Shown here: one piece after another, positions 1 to 11,475 of the stretch
Numbering within the stretch: the first letter of the stretch is position 1
Layout of the letters: each line of letters starts with the position of its first letter
The notes under the pieces: generated by a model
Database searches by the model: none
Seen by the model: the letters and a program-made list of their open reading frames with translations, nothing else
What the model was told of the DNA's origin: nothing
Made by a program: the position numbers and the translations under genes
DNA from: Platycnemis pennipes
Taxonomy: Eukaryota > Arthropoda > Insecta > Odonata > Platycnemididae
Direction: 5' to 3'
Length of the DNA stretch: 64,000 bases
Assembly (NCBI GenBank): GCA_933228895.1
Contig: OW121852.1
Span: forward strand, 56,028,872-56,092,871

Positions 1-2160
1 CTGTGGTTCGTGGTGCACTGTCCCAGTTGGTGAAGTTTTCCTGTCGGCATTCCTCTGCAATGTCCAAATTGAAAGGAAGGGAATTAGATTTCTTGGACTG
101 CTAGAATTTGAGCCGTCCGAATGCCCGAGAAAAGAAAAAGTACAGAGAAATCATAGCTTTTATTCAATAAGAAGTTATTGTTGCTAGTTGTTTGAAGAAT
201 ATGCTGATTACTCGTGGCGAGTAATTTAAGATTAGACTTCACAAGGAAACTGTTCTATATATGCTCTCTATGGAGTAAAATTACCCTGATTTTTAAAGCC
301 AAAATATGAACATTATCAAATATTCTTTGTCGTTATCCTGTCGACAAAATATCGTGACTTTGGTTGATTTTTCCTTGTTCTATTGTGCCGAATTGGAATG
401 TGAATGCTGCTATATTTGATTTGGAAAAATATTGACAGTGTTATTGGCATGGAAACGAATTAAGACGGGTATTTGAACGTTCTTCGCAAAACAATTGCAC
501 GATTCCGAGAATAAGCACTTCCTCCCTACCTATCATTCGTTTGTACTGAAAGGTTTTTTTTCTTTAGCATATATTTAGTTATAGAATTTCTTCCATCTTC
601 CTTCTCCATAAAATATCCATAATATGTTCTTCCTCCTCTTTAATGCCTACCATCAACCCTTCCAGCTCGAACTTAAGCTTTCGACCATCTTTCAGATACC
701 TCTCCCTCAACTCCGTCTTCTTTTCATCTTTTTTTAATCTCCCCCATCAGTTTTCTCCCTTCTCCCCCTTTTGAATCTTCATTTCCCCATCTTCAGCATT
801 AATCTAACATTATGTATTTCAGTGAATATTTCCGCTAATTAAAAATCCTTTGGTGGGCCTCAACTTCTGCGACAAAAACATAAAATTCACATTGACCACA
901 ATAGATAACATCAGCGTCTGCGAAGAATTTAACGTTAAAAATGTCATTTCACCCGATCTGAAGTATATGAGTGATCGATAATTAATTTATCAGAGCTGAT
1001 TATCGTGGTGAAACATTTCCGCTTCTCATTCACAAACTGTTCGAAAAACCCTCATGAATATGCGTTAAAATGCATTTCACTCCGTGCATGAAATGGTGGC
1101 GATTTATAGTATATGCAAAGTGAATAATCGGATACTGAATAACGAATACTGCGAGCTCGATACCGAAAGTCAATGTATGCACCTAAATGCTGTGGGCGAT
1201 GTTCCTTTTCTCTAAGGCAGGGGATTTAAAACTCCTGTACCATGCCTCTTTGGGAGGGAAGGAGTTTGACTAGCGTAAAATTTGAATTGTAGATTTTAGT
1301 GCTGGAGAAAAGAAGAAAAAACGAGTATAATGAACGTTTTAAAATTACTATCTGATTATAATTTTTACATGCATTTGCAGGGATGGTAGTAGTGTAACAA
1401 AAGTCTATTTATTCCTGGATAGTACCTCTGAAGCATTACTGCCAACTTTTGTGATTTTCATTTGATTTTCAATTTTCTTTATCATAAGTTAGAGGTTGTA
1501 CTCTTTCAAAATTTATATGTAGGCATGATTTGTAATATCGTTCAAATTAGAAGAGACTATACGAGACTAGGCACGAGAAATATGAAATTTTAGTGAATAT
1601 TCCTTGAGATTTCAATTAATGAATTAGAGAATATTTCCACGAATTATATTACAGCAATAATTTTTGCTTGTCCCGTAAAGCATACATGCCCACCGATTTA
1701 TTATTTGATGGTTTAATTCATACGCTACATGATTATGTGTCATTAATTGTAGTTATGGTTTTATTTACTAATAATAGTAATTTGGTGTATATGGAATATA
1801 AGATTTACAGTTTCCTCTCCTCGGAGTCGTATCTACGCAATTCTATTGAACATAACAATGCGTTGAACATTTACATACCCTCAAAATGTGCGTGCATGCA
1901 GACGAGGGAAATATTTGCATATGAATGCGTAATTAATTTAATTAACATAAGACTGCACCAATTGTAATTTCCACCATTTAAGTCATTCACATATATCTTG
2001 GTGGAATCATCATTAGTGATGTCGACACAGAGCTTTTTATTTTTCCCGGTGAAATTAAAACTATTATTTTTATGGATTGAGTCTGCTTTACAAGTCAAAA
2101 AAACACCTGCCATGAATATCTACCTACTCTATTTGCAATTCACAGAGGATCGTGTTAGTT
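1..2160. other. AT-rich stretch, no gene seen
   Basis: No recognisable coding, RNA or repeat feature. The interval from about 590 to 790 is strongly pyrimidine-rich on the plus strand, with many TTC and CTCC runs. Short open frames near 1668-2243 overlap on both strands and show no family motif, so they are treated as chance frames. Confidence 0.6.
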
Positions 2161-2334
2161 TGGTGACTAGAGAACTTGCCTTCCATTCCGAGGGCCCAGG
2201 TTCATTTTTCGTGGACCGTGAACCCCTCGGTGAATTTCGTTGAGAACAGGCTGACGCTTGCGCCGGGCGTCTTTCAACCCTACCTCGACTTCCTAAAAAT
2301 GTCTTCTATCTAAATTCCCACCCATACTTAGTGG
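2161..2334 (+). mobile_element. tRNA-derived SINE, family A, partial copy
   Basis: The left part resembles a tRNA promoter: GGTGACTAGAGAAC matches an A box and CCCAGGTTC, about 30 bp later, matches the start of a B box. The body then reads CCCTCGGTGAATTTCGTTGAGAACAGGCTGACG-like, and the end carries AAATTCCCACCCA. The same order of blocks recurs at 62375-62665, and parts of it recur at 14370, 21717, 39104 and 58653. The element is presumably transcribed by RNA polymerase III and mobilised by a LINE partner. This copy has lost the middle block present in other copies. Confidence 0.65.
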
Positions 2335-3660
2335 TGTTAGTGACCTTAGTTGTTAGTCACCATCTCTACGAACAACGACAACAACCAATGTAATAGTAAT
2401 AAAATAGGGTAGGGTGTAATTCAGGGAAAGGCTTCAGTTCCCATATAACCTTTAAGTACATGTAGCGGTCTTGGCTCTCTATTCGTTACAGTCTACTTAA
2501 TAGCCTTGGAATCCCTAGAATTTGTGAGTTTATTCAATAGTAGATTTCGAAATACTTTGAAAAAACTGTCGCGCTAAGAACAGAATCTTCTTGTCCGTTA
2601 CGAATAAGATTTCAGTTCGATCCGAACTGAATTTAATATTTTTTCATGTTATCTTCGAAAATGATTTAGCTTTGCAATAAGCTCGGCACCCTGACAGAGT
2701 TTACCTGAGGATTTATCTCTCTTTCATTTCGCTTGTCTGGAAGGGTCTTTCAAATTGATATGAAGCGTAAATCCTTAATCTCCATTCATCCCACGGCATT
2801 CTGGAATTGCGTGCGCTAAGTTAATTTCTTAACCTGAAGGTTTATCTCGGGCGGAAACGACGTGAGTAGGTTTTTCCGATGAAAATTCCTCCGAATAAAG
2901 TAGTCTTAGGTACTTTATAATGCAACTCACAATTGTATTATTAATGCAAGCGATGAAAATAGTAAAAAAAATTATGAAGGTTGTAATCGTTTAACTTGTA
3001 GCAGAAGTATTATTTTATCTAATCTTTACTGATGTCTTTTCATCTTGAATAATCAGCGCGTGTGTAGAATTCATTTAACTGTGAAAGCGTATGTGTTAAT
3101 GCTTCAGAGTGAATAGAGTAATATTAAATGGTTTTTGGCTGAATATGTTGCAACTCGCATTTTTATTTTTTATCTCAGTTTTTCATGAAATATTTTTCAA
3201 TACAAACGGTACACATAGTGAAAGCAGTTCTAGTTATTGCCATACGAAGAAGCCTTGCCAAATGAAGTTACGGACTGCTCCAATAAATCTTATTGTTAGT
3301 GACCATATTGAAATTATAATTGAATAAGTGAGAAGTTGATTAGAACTTTGGAAGAAAGGCAAAAACCCTCCGAGTTATACAGTTGCGCAGTTTAAAACAC
3401 AAATTTTAAACTCAAATTTGGAGATCTCAGAAATAATATTGTTAATTAGTGCACTTAATGTAAAGGGACGGCATAAAAACTAGCATAAAATGATCAAGAA
3501 GTTTGCAATAACGAGTATTATTTACATTTATAGTGTTTAGAATGAAATCATAAAAATGTTCAGGTATGAACATTAAAATTGTATAGGGCGCAGGTAAACT
3601 ATAGGTTTATATAGTCGATAATTTCAAAGTGTATGATTCATTTGATTTCTGTTAACCTTT
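2335..3660. other. no feature seen
   Basis: AT-rich sequence with no convincing gene, RNA or repeat boundaries. A 72-codon frame at 3109-3327 has no recognisable motif. Confidence 0.55.
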
Positions 3661-3664
3661 TCAG

Positions 3665-3749
3665 GAATAATGGTATATATCCATGTCTCCAGGCACTTCA
3701 ACACAATGCATTTCTTACAACAATCCTGGATTTGTGCCCGAGGAAATAG
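3665..3749 (+). other. candidate 85-nt internal exon, unidentified
   Basis: The segment is preceded by a pyrimidine-rich acceptor (TTAACCTTTTCAG, ending at 3664) and followed by the donor GTAAGA at 3750. One frame is open throughout. A second frame looks more protein-like, containing LQALQHNAFLTTILDLCP, but meets TAG as its last codon. No product is assigned. The resemblance of that second frame to the start of ubiquitin-protease domains is only impressionistic. A chance pair of splice-like sites is a serious alternative. Confidence 0.22.
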
Positions 3750-3841
3750 GTAAGATGCTTTCCGATTTGACAACTTTTCTTTGTCTTCATCGTTAAATCA
3801 TTACTTTCCTTTGATGCATATATTCGTTATATATTTGCTAA

Positions 3842-3950
3842 ATTCGATTTTAGCTGTGAGTTCCTCTTTAATGCATATAGGTATTTGTTATTTTTTGTGC
3901 TCATTTCGATTTTGGTTATAAGTTCCTCATTATGGAGATATCTGTCAAAC
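3842..3950. repeat. imperfect two-copy repeat, period about 62 bp
   Basis: Two diverged copies of a block with TTCGATTTT, then GAGTTCCTC or AAGTTCCTC, lie head to tail. A third copy of the second unit is found at 5435-5490, in the same orientation. Function unknown; it may be an old dispersed repeat. Confidence 0.5.
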
Positions 3951-5039
3951 GAAGAATCTGCATCAAATTTAACCATAATTTTTTTCATAATGTGTTTTGT
4001 TATATTGTGGGAGAGGATCTCATCCACGCATTGATCTAATCGAGATTGACAGTGTCATACGGACGAGGTGGCAGCTGTCGATTTTTATCATATTTATAAT
4101 TATTTTTATATTGATGAGATAATAATGTTCCTGGTTTTAAACCAAAGAATTAAGAGCCTCTTCATCGGAATTCCTACTTTAAATCCTCTTACTTAAAAAA
4201 AAGAAAAAATGGAAACATTTAGAAATTCGCCTTCCACGATAGGTTGGGGTAAAAGGGGCAAATGCCTCATCCAACATAGAGTGAATAAAGCAATTTTCAT
4301 GGCTATCTCGATGACGTTATTATGATTTGTTTGAATATAATTTTTCACGTGCACAATTTTGCACTTTATTGCGTAAACTATAGTATTGATATATAATATT
4401 AATAATTGCCTTCCACTTGTTGAAGCCAAATTCTTTCCTTCGTTGTAATTCATCGGTGATAATTGTGTAAAAAGATGTTTACACCAAATTTACTTTATAA
4501 ATTAGATGCCTTGCTTTTGATAAAAAAAATCATTTTAGATCCTAAAAAAATATCATCTTTGAGTGCACTGATGTGACACCGTAAATCGATTTTATGTGGG
4601 GAAAAGAAAATTCCTAGACCGGATAGTATTTACGGCTCCTGTTACGCTTTGCAGTAATGACCTTTTTCATTAGCCGACGATAATGTAGCGATAACGGTTG
4701 AATTTTGAACGCATTCAGATTTATCTTTCGGTGTGACCTGAAGTATAATTTCTCCCAATTCCTCGCAGTGCTCTTGTCGAACAGAATTTACTCGCTTACT
4801 CGAGTTTTCGTCGTGATTGGTCTGGATCCTGCTCAACGATGGATACATCCATGCTCACTGTTATCTTTATACTCTGTTATCACTGTTATTTTTAGAGCTT
4901 ACGCAAAATATTTTCACTCAAATCCTAAAATCGAGCTGTAATCCTGTTTTATTGGGAGGTTCTGGCTATAGGATGTGGACTTCATAGTTTTTTCAGTCCT
5001 CTCTATCATAAAAGTCTACATTCAAGTTTAGTTGAGAGG
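3951..5039. other. no feature seen
   Basis: AT-rich sequence. The short overlapping frames on both strands near 4640-4940 show no domain. Around 4858-4895 there are loose repeats of CTGTTATC, too few to call a microsatellite. Confidence 0.5.
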
Positions 5040-5560
5040 CGTACGGCGGTGTCCCGTCCCGCTCGCTTCACTCTCCACCCATCCGTCAAATATGACCTTC
5101 CGTCTCTAATTCGCTCGCATTTACATCATTATGCGCCCCTCGTGATGCTCCCCAGCCATTTGAAGCCCGCACGCTCTAAGCGTTGGCAAGGCCACTCATC
5201 TCCCTCGTGTGGGAAGTCACTCATTGCGGATGCTACGTAGCGGAAGTAATCCCAGAGGGGTTGACGCAGGTGAGAGATGATGAAAATTCGCGGCCAAAGT
5301 GAGGAGCGGTCGGAAAGTTTGGCTAATATACGCCTCGCTACCGAATTTTTTTCTGCCCCTCATGCGTCCTCCTCCGCCCTTTTCGTTGGTGCTCTAAGGC
5401 AAGTCCAGTCCCCTCTTTCGTGGGTTGGTTTGTTGTTTTTCGTCCTAATTTCGATGGCAGTTTCAAGTTCCTCAGTAGGGGAGTATCTGACCTTAACCAC
5501 TCTTTCGTGGGGGGTTTCAAAGGAGAATATTACCGGGAGTCACTACAGAATTGAACTATT
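5040..5560. promoter_or_regulatory. CpG-rich patch, possible promoter or first exon
   Basis: CpG dinucleotides and GC content rise sharply against the AT-rich flanks, with CGTCCCGCTCGC and GCGGCCAAAGTGAGGAGCGG among the dense parts. A consensus-like splice donor (CAG|GTGAG) lies at 5270. Overlapping frames on both strands are what high GC produces and are not called genes. The patch may be a hypomethylated promoter; no TATA or initiator can be assigned. Confidence 0.3.
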
Positions 5561-6179
5561 TATGAGCTGCATAAAACATGTTCATTCACGCTGATAAATT
5601 CTACTTATCCAAGTTACTTTATCTAATGTGCATTTAGCTTAAATTCATTAATTTGCTGCCAAGATTATACTTCTTTTAGCTCCCCGGAGAGAAAAAAGAA
5701 AGCTTCTTTAATTTTGGTATATGACGACATGAGTCCGGTTTTTTAATTACTAGTCGAACGTTTTTCGGAGTGGAAACATTAACCCCACTTTCACCCGCTC
5801 TTGAGACTTATTTGCGCTGTAACTTTCGCAGGGTTCTTAAGAAACTATGTGGAGGGAAATTAGGGAGCACTTAACTTCTAATTCTGGAAAACACGAGAGA
5901 ACCGGTGGAAATTATCCTAAAATCACGGAATTCCGTGAGTAGTGCCCGATGATTATCGTTTGGTGATATGGAAGGTTAGGTTCCAGCTCTAGCCCATCTA
6001 ATAATACCCAGGTCAAATTCAATGCTTGACTCTTGAGTTCCTCTAGCTCATTACTGCGGAAAAGTGGCATTTTATTTGGTGTAAAATAGTTGAAGGTACT
6101 TGGACGATAAGAAATGAAGACTCTAATGCGAGAAATATTAGTCCTGCGCGTAATAAAGTAAAGGCAAAGAACATATCGG
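5561..6179. other. no feature seen
   Basis: AT-rich non-coding sequence with no repeat or gene recognised. Confidence 0.5.
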
Positions 6180-7450
6180 AATCAAGGTAATTTCAGAAGG
6201 AAAATATGAGGAATGATAACAAGACCAGAGCTTAAAATATCAATGAAAAAATAATAAAGGTACTCGACGACAAAGCAATGGACATATTATATATGGAATA
6301 AACACAAAAGACTTTGATTCAGCAAAACTGCCGAAAGATTTCAAGCGGAGTGCATTAGTTACAATACCAAAGAAATCAATGGCCAAAAGATGTGAAGAGC
6401 ATATGACCTTGAGTTTAGTCTCATTTGCCCCCAAAATGCCTGCACAGATACCTCAGGAGAATAACAAAAAGGAGAATTGAATAAAATATATGTAACAGCC
6501 AGTTTGCATTGAAAAAGAAAAGAGGAATAAGAATGCGGAACAAGAAGCCTGAGAACATTTTGTTCTTAAATAAAACATTTTATATCGTATTCTTGTATTT
6601 GGACAAGGCTTTCATACCATAAAGTGGAAAAAGGCATTCGCAGAAATGGTAAACTCTGGGATAGATTACAACGATTGAAGAATGCTACATTGACTCTACA
6701 CGGACTAAGTTGCAACGTTACGCATGAATGATGATGGAATAGGCATTAATTTACAAAGGAATCAGACAGGGATGCAATCTATGACTCAAACTCTTCAACG
6801 TGCATTTGAAGAAAGTGATCAAAGAAGCATGAGAAAAGGAATGCAAAGGAATCAAAGTGAATGGCTACGTAATCGGCATCCTCCGTTTCGTAGATGATAT
6901 TCCAATCTTAGCAGAGCCCCAAGAAGATCTACAGGACTCTCTGATTGAAATAAAGGAAATATTCCATGAATGTAATCTACATATCAATAGAGGAAAACTA
7001 AGATACTAGTCCCCAAAAGAGAAAAAATGAAATATGATGTGCTCCTCGATGGGGAGAAACGAGAACAGTTGAAGACATTCACGTGCCCCGGTAGAAATAC
7101 TGCATGTGATGTAAGATGCATGACAGACATCAAGCGAAGGATGCCTGAAGCTAAGAAGGCGTCCATTATGAAGAAACAGCTCGAAGAAGATATTAGAGAA
7201 GACCAAGAGTCAATGTGTAAGCACTTTTGTTTGGGCAGTGGTACTCTACGGATCCGATGGGTGAAACACTGGAAAAGCGGACAAGAAAAGACTAGATCAT
7301 TTCGAAAGTAGGAGCTGGGAGGAGGAGTAGGAAGGGTCCTATGGAAAGGTTAATAAATTCGGAAGTATAGGCACAGGATAGCTTAAGAAGAAAGGACTCT
7401 ATAAAGGAACACAGAAGAGAATGGATTGAGGAAAATAATAATAAAAGATC
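6180..7450 (+). pseudogene. decayed LINE reverse transcriptase (RTE-like)
   Basis: Broken reading frames on the plus strand follow the order of a non-LTR retrotransposon reverse transcriptase. Near 6320-6420 is a block like PKDFKRSALVTIPKKS, near 6600 the block LDKAF, and at 6887-6901 the catalytic box FVDDI, a variant of Y/FADD. After this comes the connection region and a tail with IKRRMPEAKKA at about 7130. Stops and frameshifts interrupt it throughout, and no endonuclease domain is visible upstream, so this is a 5'-truncated dead copy. Its tail resembles the other LINE tails in this window. The clade is inferred as RTE-like from the tail style and could be a neighbouring clade. Confidence 0.8.
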
Positions 7451-7929
7451 ACTTGGATCTCTTCTGCGATTTCTCCCTCTGGTATGCTTTTTGGCAAAAC
7501 ATCCCTAGGGACAAATACCGTAGACAAACAATGAGGGATTTGATAGAGAGAATTGGAGATAAGTAAAAGAGCTAGCACGGAAGTGAGAAGGATGGAGAGC
7601 GGTAGTTCCATGCTCCCAAGTTCCTGTTCTTTGGTTTTAGTTGTCATCTGTTGAGAAACTAATTCCCTTATAATGATGCTTTTTCTTATATCCAAATGGG
7701 AAATCATATGTTTATCAGAAGCTGATGTCCCTAATGTTTTATCGTTGGGAACTTAATTTTGTTTCAACCCTGTCAGGAGATATGAAAAGTAGGTTTAACA
7801 TTCATCTGTTATAATGATGTATTGGTTAAGTAAGTGATTTGATTATTGGATGGTTTACTAGATGAGTTCGCATCGTGCTCAGCTTCGTTATTGAGTTGTA
7901 TTTGAAATAAATATTGGATCTTCAGCAGC
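7451..7929. other. no feature seen
   Basis: Probably residual LINE 3' sequence at its start, then AT-rich DNA without recognisable features. Confidence 0.45.
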
Positions 7930-8210
7930 CTTTGAGTACAATACACCACCTGTGCGCGTGACAAACGATGCATTGGTAGCATCTGTTTCTATGCACGGCG
8001 ATTATTGCAGGATATTGCAAGCCCGCCGCGTGAACGACGCTGAAATTCACATTAATAGTCATGCGAATTTGGGATCCTGAGTAGCGTAGTGGTCTGCGCA
8101 GTGGCCCGGAAAGTGGTCCGTCGTTCGATTCCCGGTTCAGGTGAATTTTTTCGCATGGCAATTAATGTGGACGGCGATTATTGTAATTCGTCCTGACATT
8201 ATAATGTATG
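7930..8210 (+). mobile_element. tRNA-derived SINE, family C, with inverted tail copy upstream
   Basis: GAGTAGCGTAGTGGTCTGCGC at 8079 is an excellent A box and GTTCGATTCCC at about 8131 an excellent B box, with typical spacing. The SINE body follows with TTCGCATGGCAATTAATGTG and ACGGCGATTATTG. The same two blocks occur in reverse orientation just upstream, at 7990-8068, so a second, opposite-facing tail of the same family abuts this copy. The spacer between the boxes does not fold as a clean tRNA, so a functional tRNA gene is not proposed. Confidence 0.72.
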
Positions 8211-9479
8211 CGCTTAGCCTTGAATATACAGTAGTCACGAATAATTGAGGGAAAAGGAGTTTGTGCTTCTATCAGACCGGACATCTTTTTCCGTGATATT
8301 ATATGTCTAGTTATCTGCAACAAAGTGGTGAAGTATTTCCCTAGGATCCTCTGTATGGAGAAGTATATTTGGATCGAAGTACCACTCTGAAAGTTTTAAT
8401 CTCTATGTCTCGACTAAGATGCATTAGATATTGCGCCCTTGGGTTCGGTATTTCATGGCAAGGGTTAGGAACAAGTCCATGTTCACAAATAATGGGGAAT
8501 AATTATATCTCTATCCACGAGTACAACAAAACTTTAACAGTTACATTTATATCATAACCAGAGGAAGGGGGAGACTGGGTGGGTAGCGCAGACAATATCC
8601 AAATTTAGATTGGACGAAAAGAAAATTAGTAGAAAGTGTGAGGTTCATTAATAGAAGAAAGTCCTCAATGAATGCAATGATATCGCAAAGAAGGGTCCAT
8701 CACGTAAGTGAGGAGGAAAATCAGAAAAAATATACCAGGAATTATCGAATATCTATAGGTGTAGAACGTTGTGATACTGACATAATATGCCGGGCTCGAG
8801 TGCCCTTTGAACATTCCCTGCTTGATCGAAGATGAGTAGAATTTTTGGTACCACAGACGACATGAAAGGTGCTACCCCAAACCCTCCCAAACTCTTAAAG
8901 TGCAATTTCACACACACCGAGTTTATTGAGCGCTCACCATCCGTACCTATCTTTGGGTTTAAAAGTTGTAGATCTATATTCAAATTACTCAGAAACTGAG
9001 GATAATGGAGAAATACACTCAACTAGTGTAAGGATTGAAACACGGATAATCATGCCTTTGATAATAAGTTTAAATTCGCTAATTAGGTGCCCATACGATC
9101 ACTTCGAAGGGTGAAAGCAGTCTTGAAGTTTATCTCGATGCGGTTTTTGCCACAAGTTCAGTTATCTGTTTTTGCTCTCAGCAAAAGGTGAAAGTTGAAC
9201 AAAATTTTGCGACTCATACTTAGGATTGCAACCATTCTCATTTTCCTTCCATTTCAAGAACAAAATCACAGTAAAAACCATGTACTTTCAGAATATAGCA
9301 GAATATTGAAATAAAAAGAAAATGGGAAAAATAATTTGAATGCGCTCTACAAATGTCCAGTATTCGTTCTCATGCAATTTCACTTCAGCCGACACAATTT
9401 TCGAACGAGGAATGCATTTTTCAAATTACTGGTGGACTAAGTGTACTGACGATGGATAATGGCTCACGCCTATTGCACT
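8211..9479. other. no feature seen
   Basis: AT-rich sequence. Short frames at 8638-8835 and 8926-9114 show no family motif. Confidence 0.5.
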
Positions 9480-10189
9480 TGGACTCGCCTTCATTGATAT
9501 CTCTGCGTACATTCATCAGCTTGAATCGGTCTGTATCCCCTCGCGCTCATCCAGATATTAACTCCCTCTCCTATCTCCTCCCCCCTTCGTCCATGGGTCG
9601 CAGTTTCTCCATCCACCCCCTTGCGTGCCCAGCCGATTGTGTGCGTATGTGTGGACTCCACTCGCCGCGTAGTCACCCCGTCAGGGAACCCTTCAGCCGA
9701 CACCTCTCCTCTCTCTCCATCCCGTTTGCCCGGCACTTCATCACGCCCTCCCTACCTGATATCCACCCCTCCCGCCTCCGCACTCCTCCTCCGGCACTGC
9801 CTACACATTTCCCTAAAGACTCCCCAGCTCTAATCCCCACCTCTCGGAGGAGAACGGGAAGGTAAAGCCGGCGCCGCCGTCACTTCCTCCTCTTCTACCC
9901 TCGAGACGACCTCCTGTTTGCTTCTCCCCCCCGACCAGCACATATCCTGCCCTTCGTTTCTCCATTCTCCTCTCCCATGAGTACTCTCTCCCTCTCCTCC
10001 CCTCCCACCGACAGAACTTGCCTCCCGAGTTTCTTCTTCGCCGCTCGTTCGATGGCTTGAAGTTTATAGCGGGGCGTCCCTCTCTCTTACGTGTCGGAAG
10101 GAATCCGCGCCGGACTCAACGGCTCCCCAGTCGAGCCGCCGCCGCCAAGGGTGCTGAAGGTTCCGATGGCTCAACCCGCTCCCCCGCTT
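9480..10189. promoter_or_regulatory. pyrimidine- and CpG-rich patch
   Basis: The plus strand is dominated by CCCTCC and TCTCC runs with frequent CpG, in sharp contrast to its flanks. A 170-codon frame (9353-9865) is rich in Pro, Ser and Arg, which is expected from this composition and not evidence of a protein. The patch resembles three others at 37.45, 41.1 and 42.4 kb and could be a promoter region or pyrimidine-rich 5' leader. A MITE sits at its right edge. Confidence 0.3.
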
Positions 10190-10514
10190 GGGGTGTCTGT
10201 AAAACCGTCGTGATTATCTCGAATAGGTAACCAAGTGTTCATACCATTCGTGTTTATACCACGTGGTATAAACACGAATGGTTCCAGGATTTGTTTTTTT
10301 TAATTGCTCATTACTATCTCACTCTTTATTTTTACTCGATTTTTTCTCAACCGTTTTCGTATATAATCCAAGGATGAGATGAAAGTCAAATAAAAACAAT
10401 GAGTGAGATTGTAATGAATGATTCAAGCAAACCAAATCCGCGTACCATTCGTGTTTATATCACGTGACTCCTTAGTTACCGATTCGAGATAATCCCGACT
10501 GTTTCAAACACCCC
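10190..10514. mobile_element. foldback MITE with 45-bp terminal inverted repeats
   Basis: The left end (GGGGTGTCTGTAAAAC, then GATTATCTCGAAT and GGTAACC) is matched in reverse complement by the right end (10468-10514). Just inside the left arm lies a perfect 40-bp palindrome (10243-10282) centred on CACGTG, and half of that unit recurs next to the right arm (10443-10466). The middle is AT-rich and non-coding. The element is non-autonomous. No convincing target duplication was seen, so the transposase superfamily is not assigned. Confidence 0.8.
10243..10282. repeat. perfect 40-bp palindrome centred on CACGTG
   Basis: Each arm reads ACCATTCGTGTTTATACCAC or its complement, with no unpaired bases. 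It can form a cruciform in DNA or a hairpin in RNA, and its centre is a canonical E-box. It is part of the MITE described at 10190-10514. Confidence 0.9.
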
Positions 10515-10769
10515 ACAGATGTAATCTCTTGAATTGTCGCGTCGTAGGAATGCTGGGACGTGGGTTGAAAGGTTTTGAATTTGCTCAAAAACGGTACAAT
10601 GGCTTAATTGTGACCATAGTTTTGAAGAAGACGGTTATGTGAGAGCAAATGGTGCACTCGCTCTGTGCTTCGTTATCGTAACGAATCGTCAACCCTAAGA
10701 TTAGATGAAGTAATCGTTTTCCATAATTAATTTGGCATTTGGATTTACTATTCTTCGGACATTTTCAAC

Positions 10770-11250
10770 TCTAATTGTAAGATTGGTTTGTAGAAGCTTT
10801 CTAAACGGTTCTTCCATCGGCTAACCTCTTTGTATTTACATAATTCTTCTATTTTACACACTTAACTACTTGCTCCAAATATCTCATACGAGGCCTACCA
10901 TAACTATCATTCCCATTCGCTTTCTCCTGAATGACCATCATGTCTCAAGATTTCTTCTTCCTTCTTCGTCTTCCTTTTTAGTTTTTCAGCAGACTTCTTT
11001 TTCCCCCGTTCTTGGCTTCTTCATTAGTCACTCGATCGTTCCATTTATCTTCATTCTTCTGTAGTATTACGATCCGACTGCTTCCAGTCTTGACTTTATT
11101 GCAGCTGTTATCGTCCGCACGTCGAAGACATAAAGGAGTGTGCTCCTGAATTACATTCCTATGAAATGTTTCCTCATTTCCTGAATTGTTTTTCCAGCTG
11201 TAAATATACATTCTTCTTGTGGTAGAATGCCTTTGTTGCCTGGGTTATCT
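10770..11250 (-). pseudogene. LINE reverse transcriptase tail, RTE-like, decayed
   Basis: Reading the minus strand, blocks appear in the order expected for the C-terminal tail of this LINE family: ITQATKAFYHKKN near 11230, then WNDRVTNEEAKNGGKRSLLK near 11000, then LRHDG near 10910. All are interrupted by frameshifts. There is no catalytic domain, so this is a 5'-truncated insertion. Its nearest relatives in the window are the copies at 15047-15775 and 62686-63028. Confidence 0.78.
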
Positions 11251-11399
11251 TACTACTTCCTTTTTGATTCGTCGTTGCTCGACGATTCCGACGACTCGAC
11301 TTTCCAAATAGCAATGCTCTTTCACCTCCTGAATCTCCTTTGCCTACCATGCTCCTGGCCTCTGCTCTTCTACTATACCACACTGTGGAAGAAATTATG

Positions 11400-11475
11400 C
11401 ACTTACTACTTATTCCACAACATTTATTTTTAGCCAAACCGGTTTCAACGTTAGCACGTAATTTTCAAGGGTAAA
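11400..11475 (-). repeat. Penelope-type terminal motif, hammerhead-like
   Basis: On the minus strand a short hairpin with ACGT arms is followed by GAAACCGGTTTGGC and an AT-rich run. The same arrangement of hairpin, GAAAC and CGG occurs at 23508-23550. Penelope-like elements are known to carry minimal hammerhead ribozymes with this layout. The conserved CTGANGA box is degenerate here, so catalytic activity is not expected. Confidence 0.5.

Noticed and set aside
8071..8150. Functional tRNA gene
   Set aside because: A and B boxes are good, but acceptor and other arms do not pair and a SINE body follows.
9353..9865. 170-codon frame rich in Pro and Ser
   Set aside because: Explained by pyrimidine-rich composition; no motif and no conserved start context.
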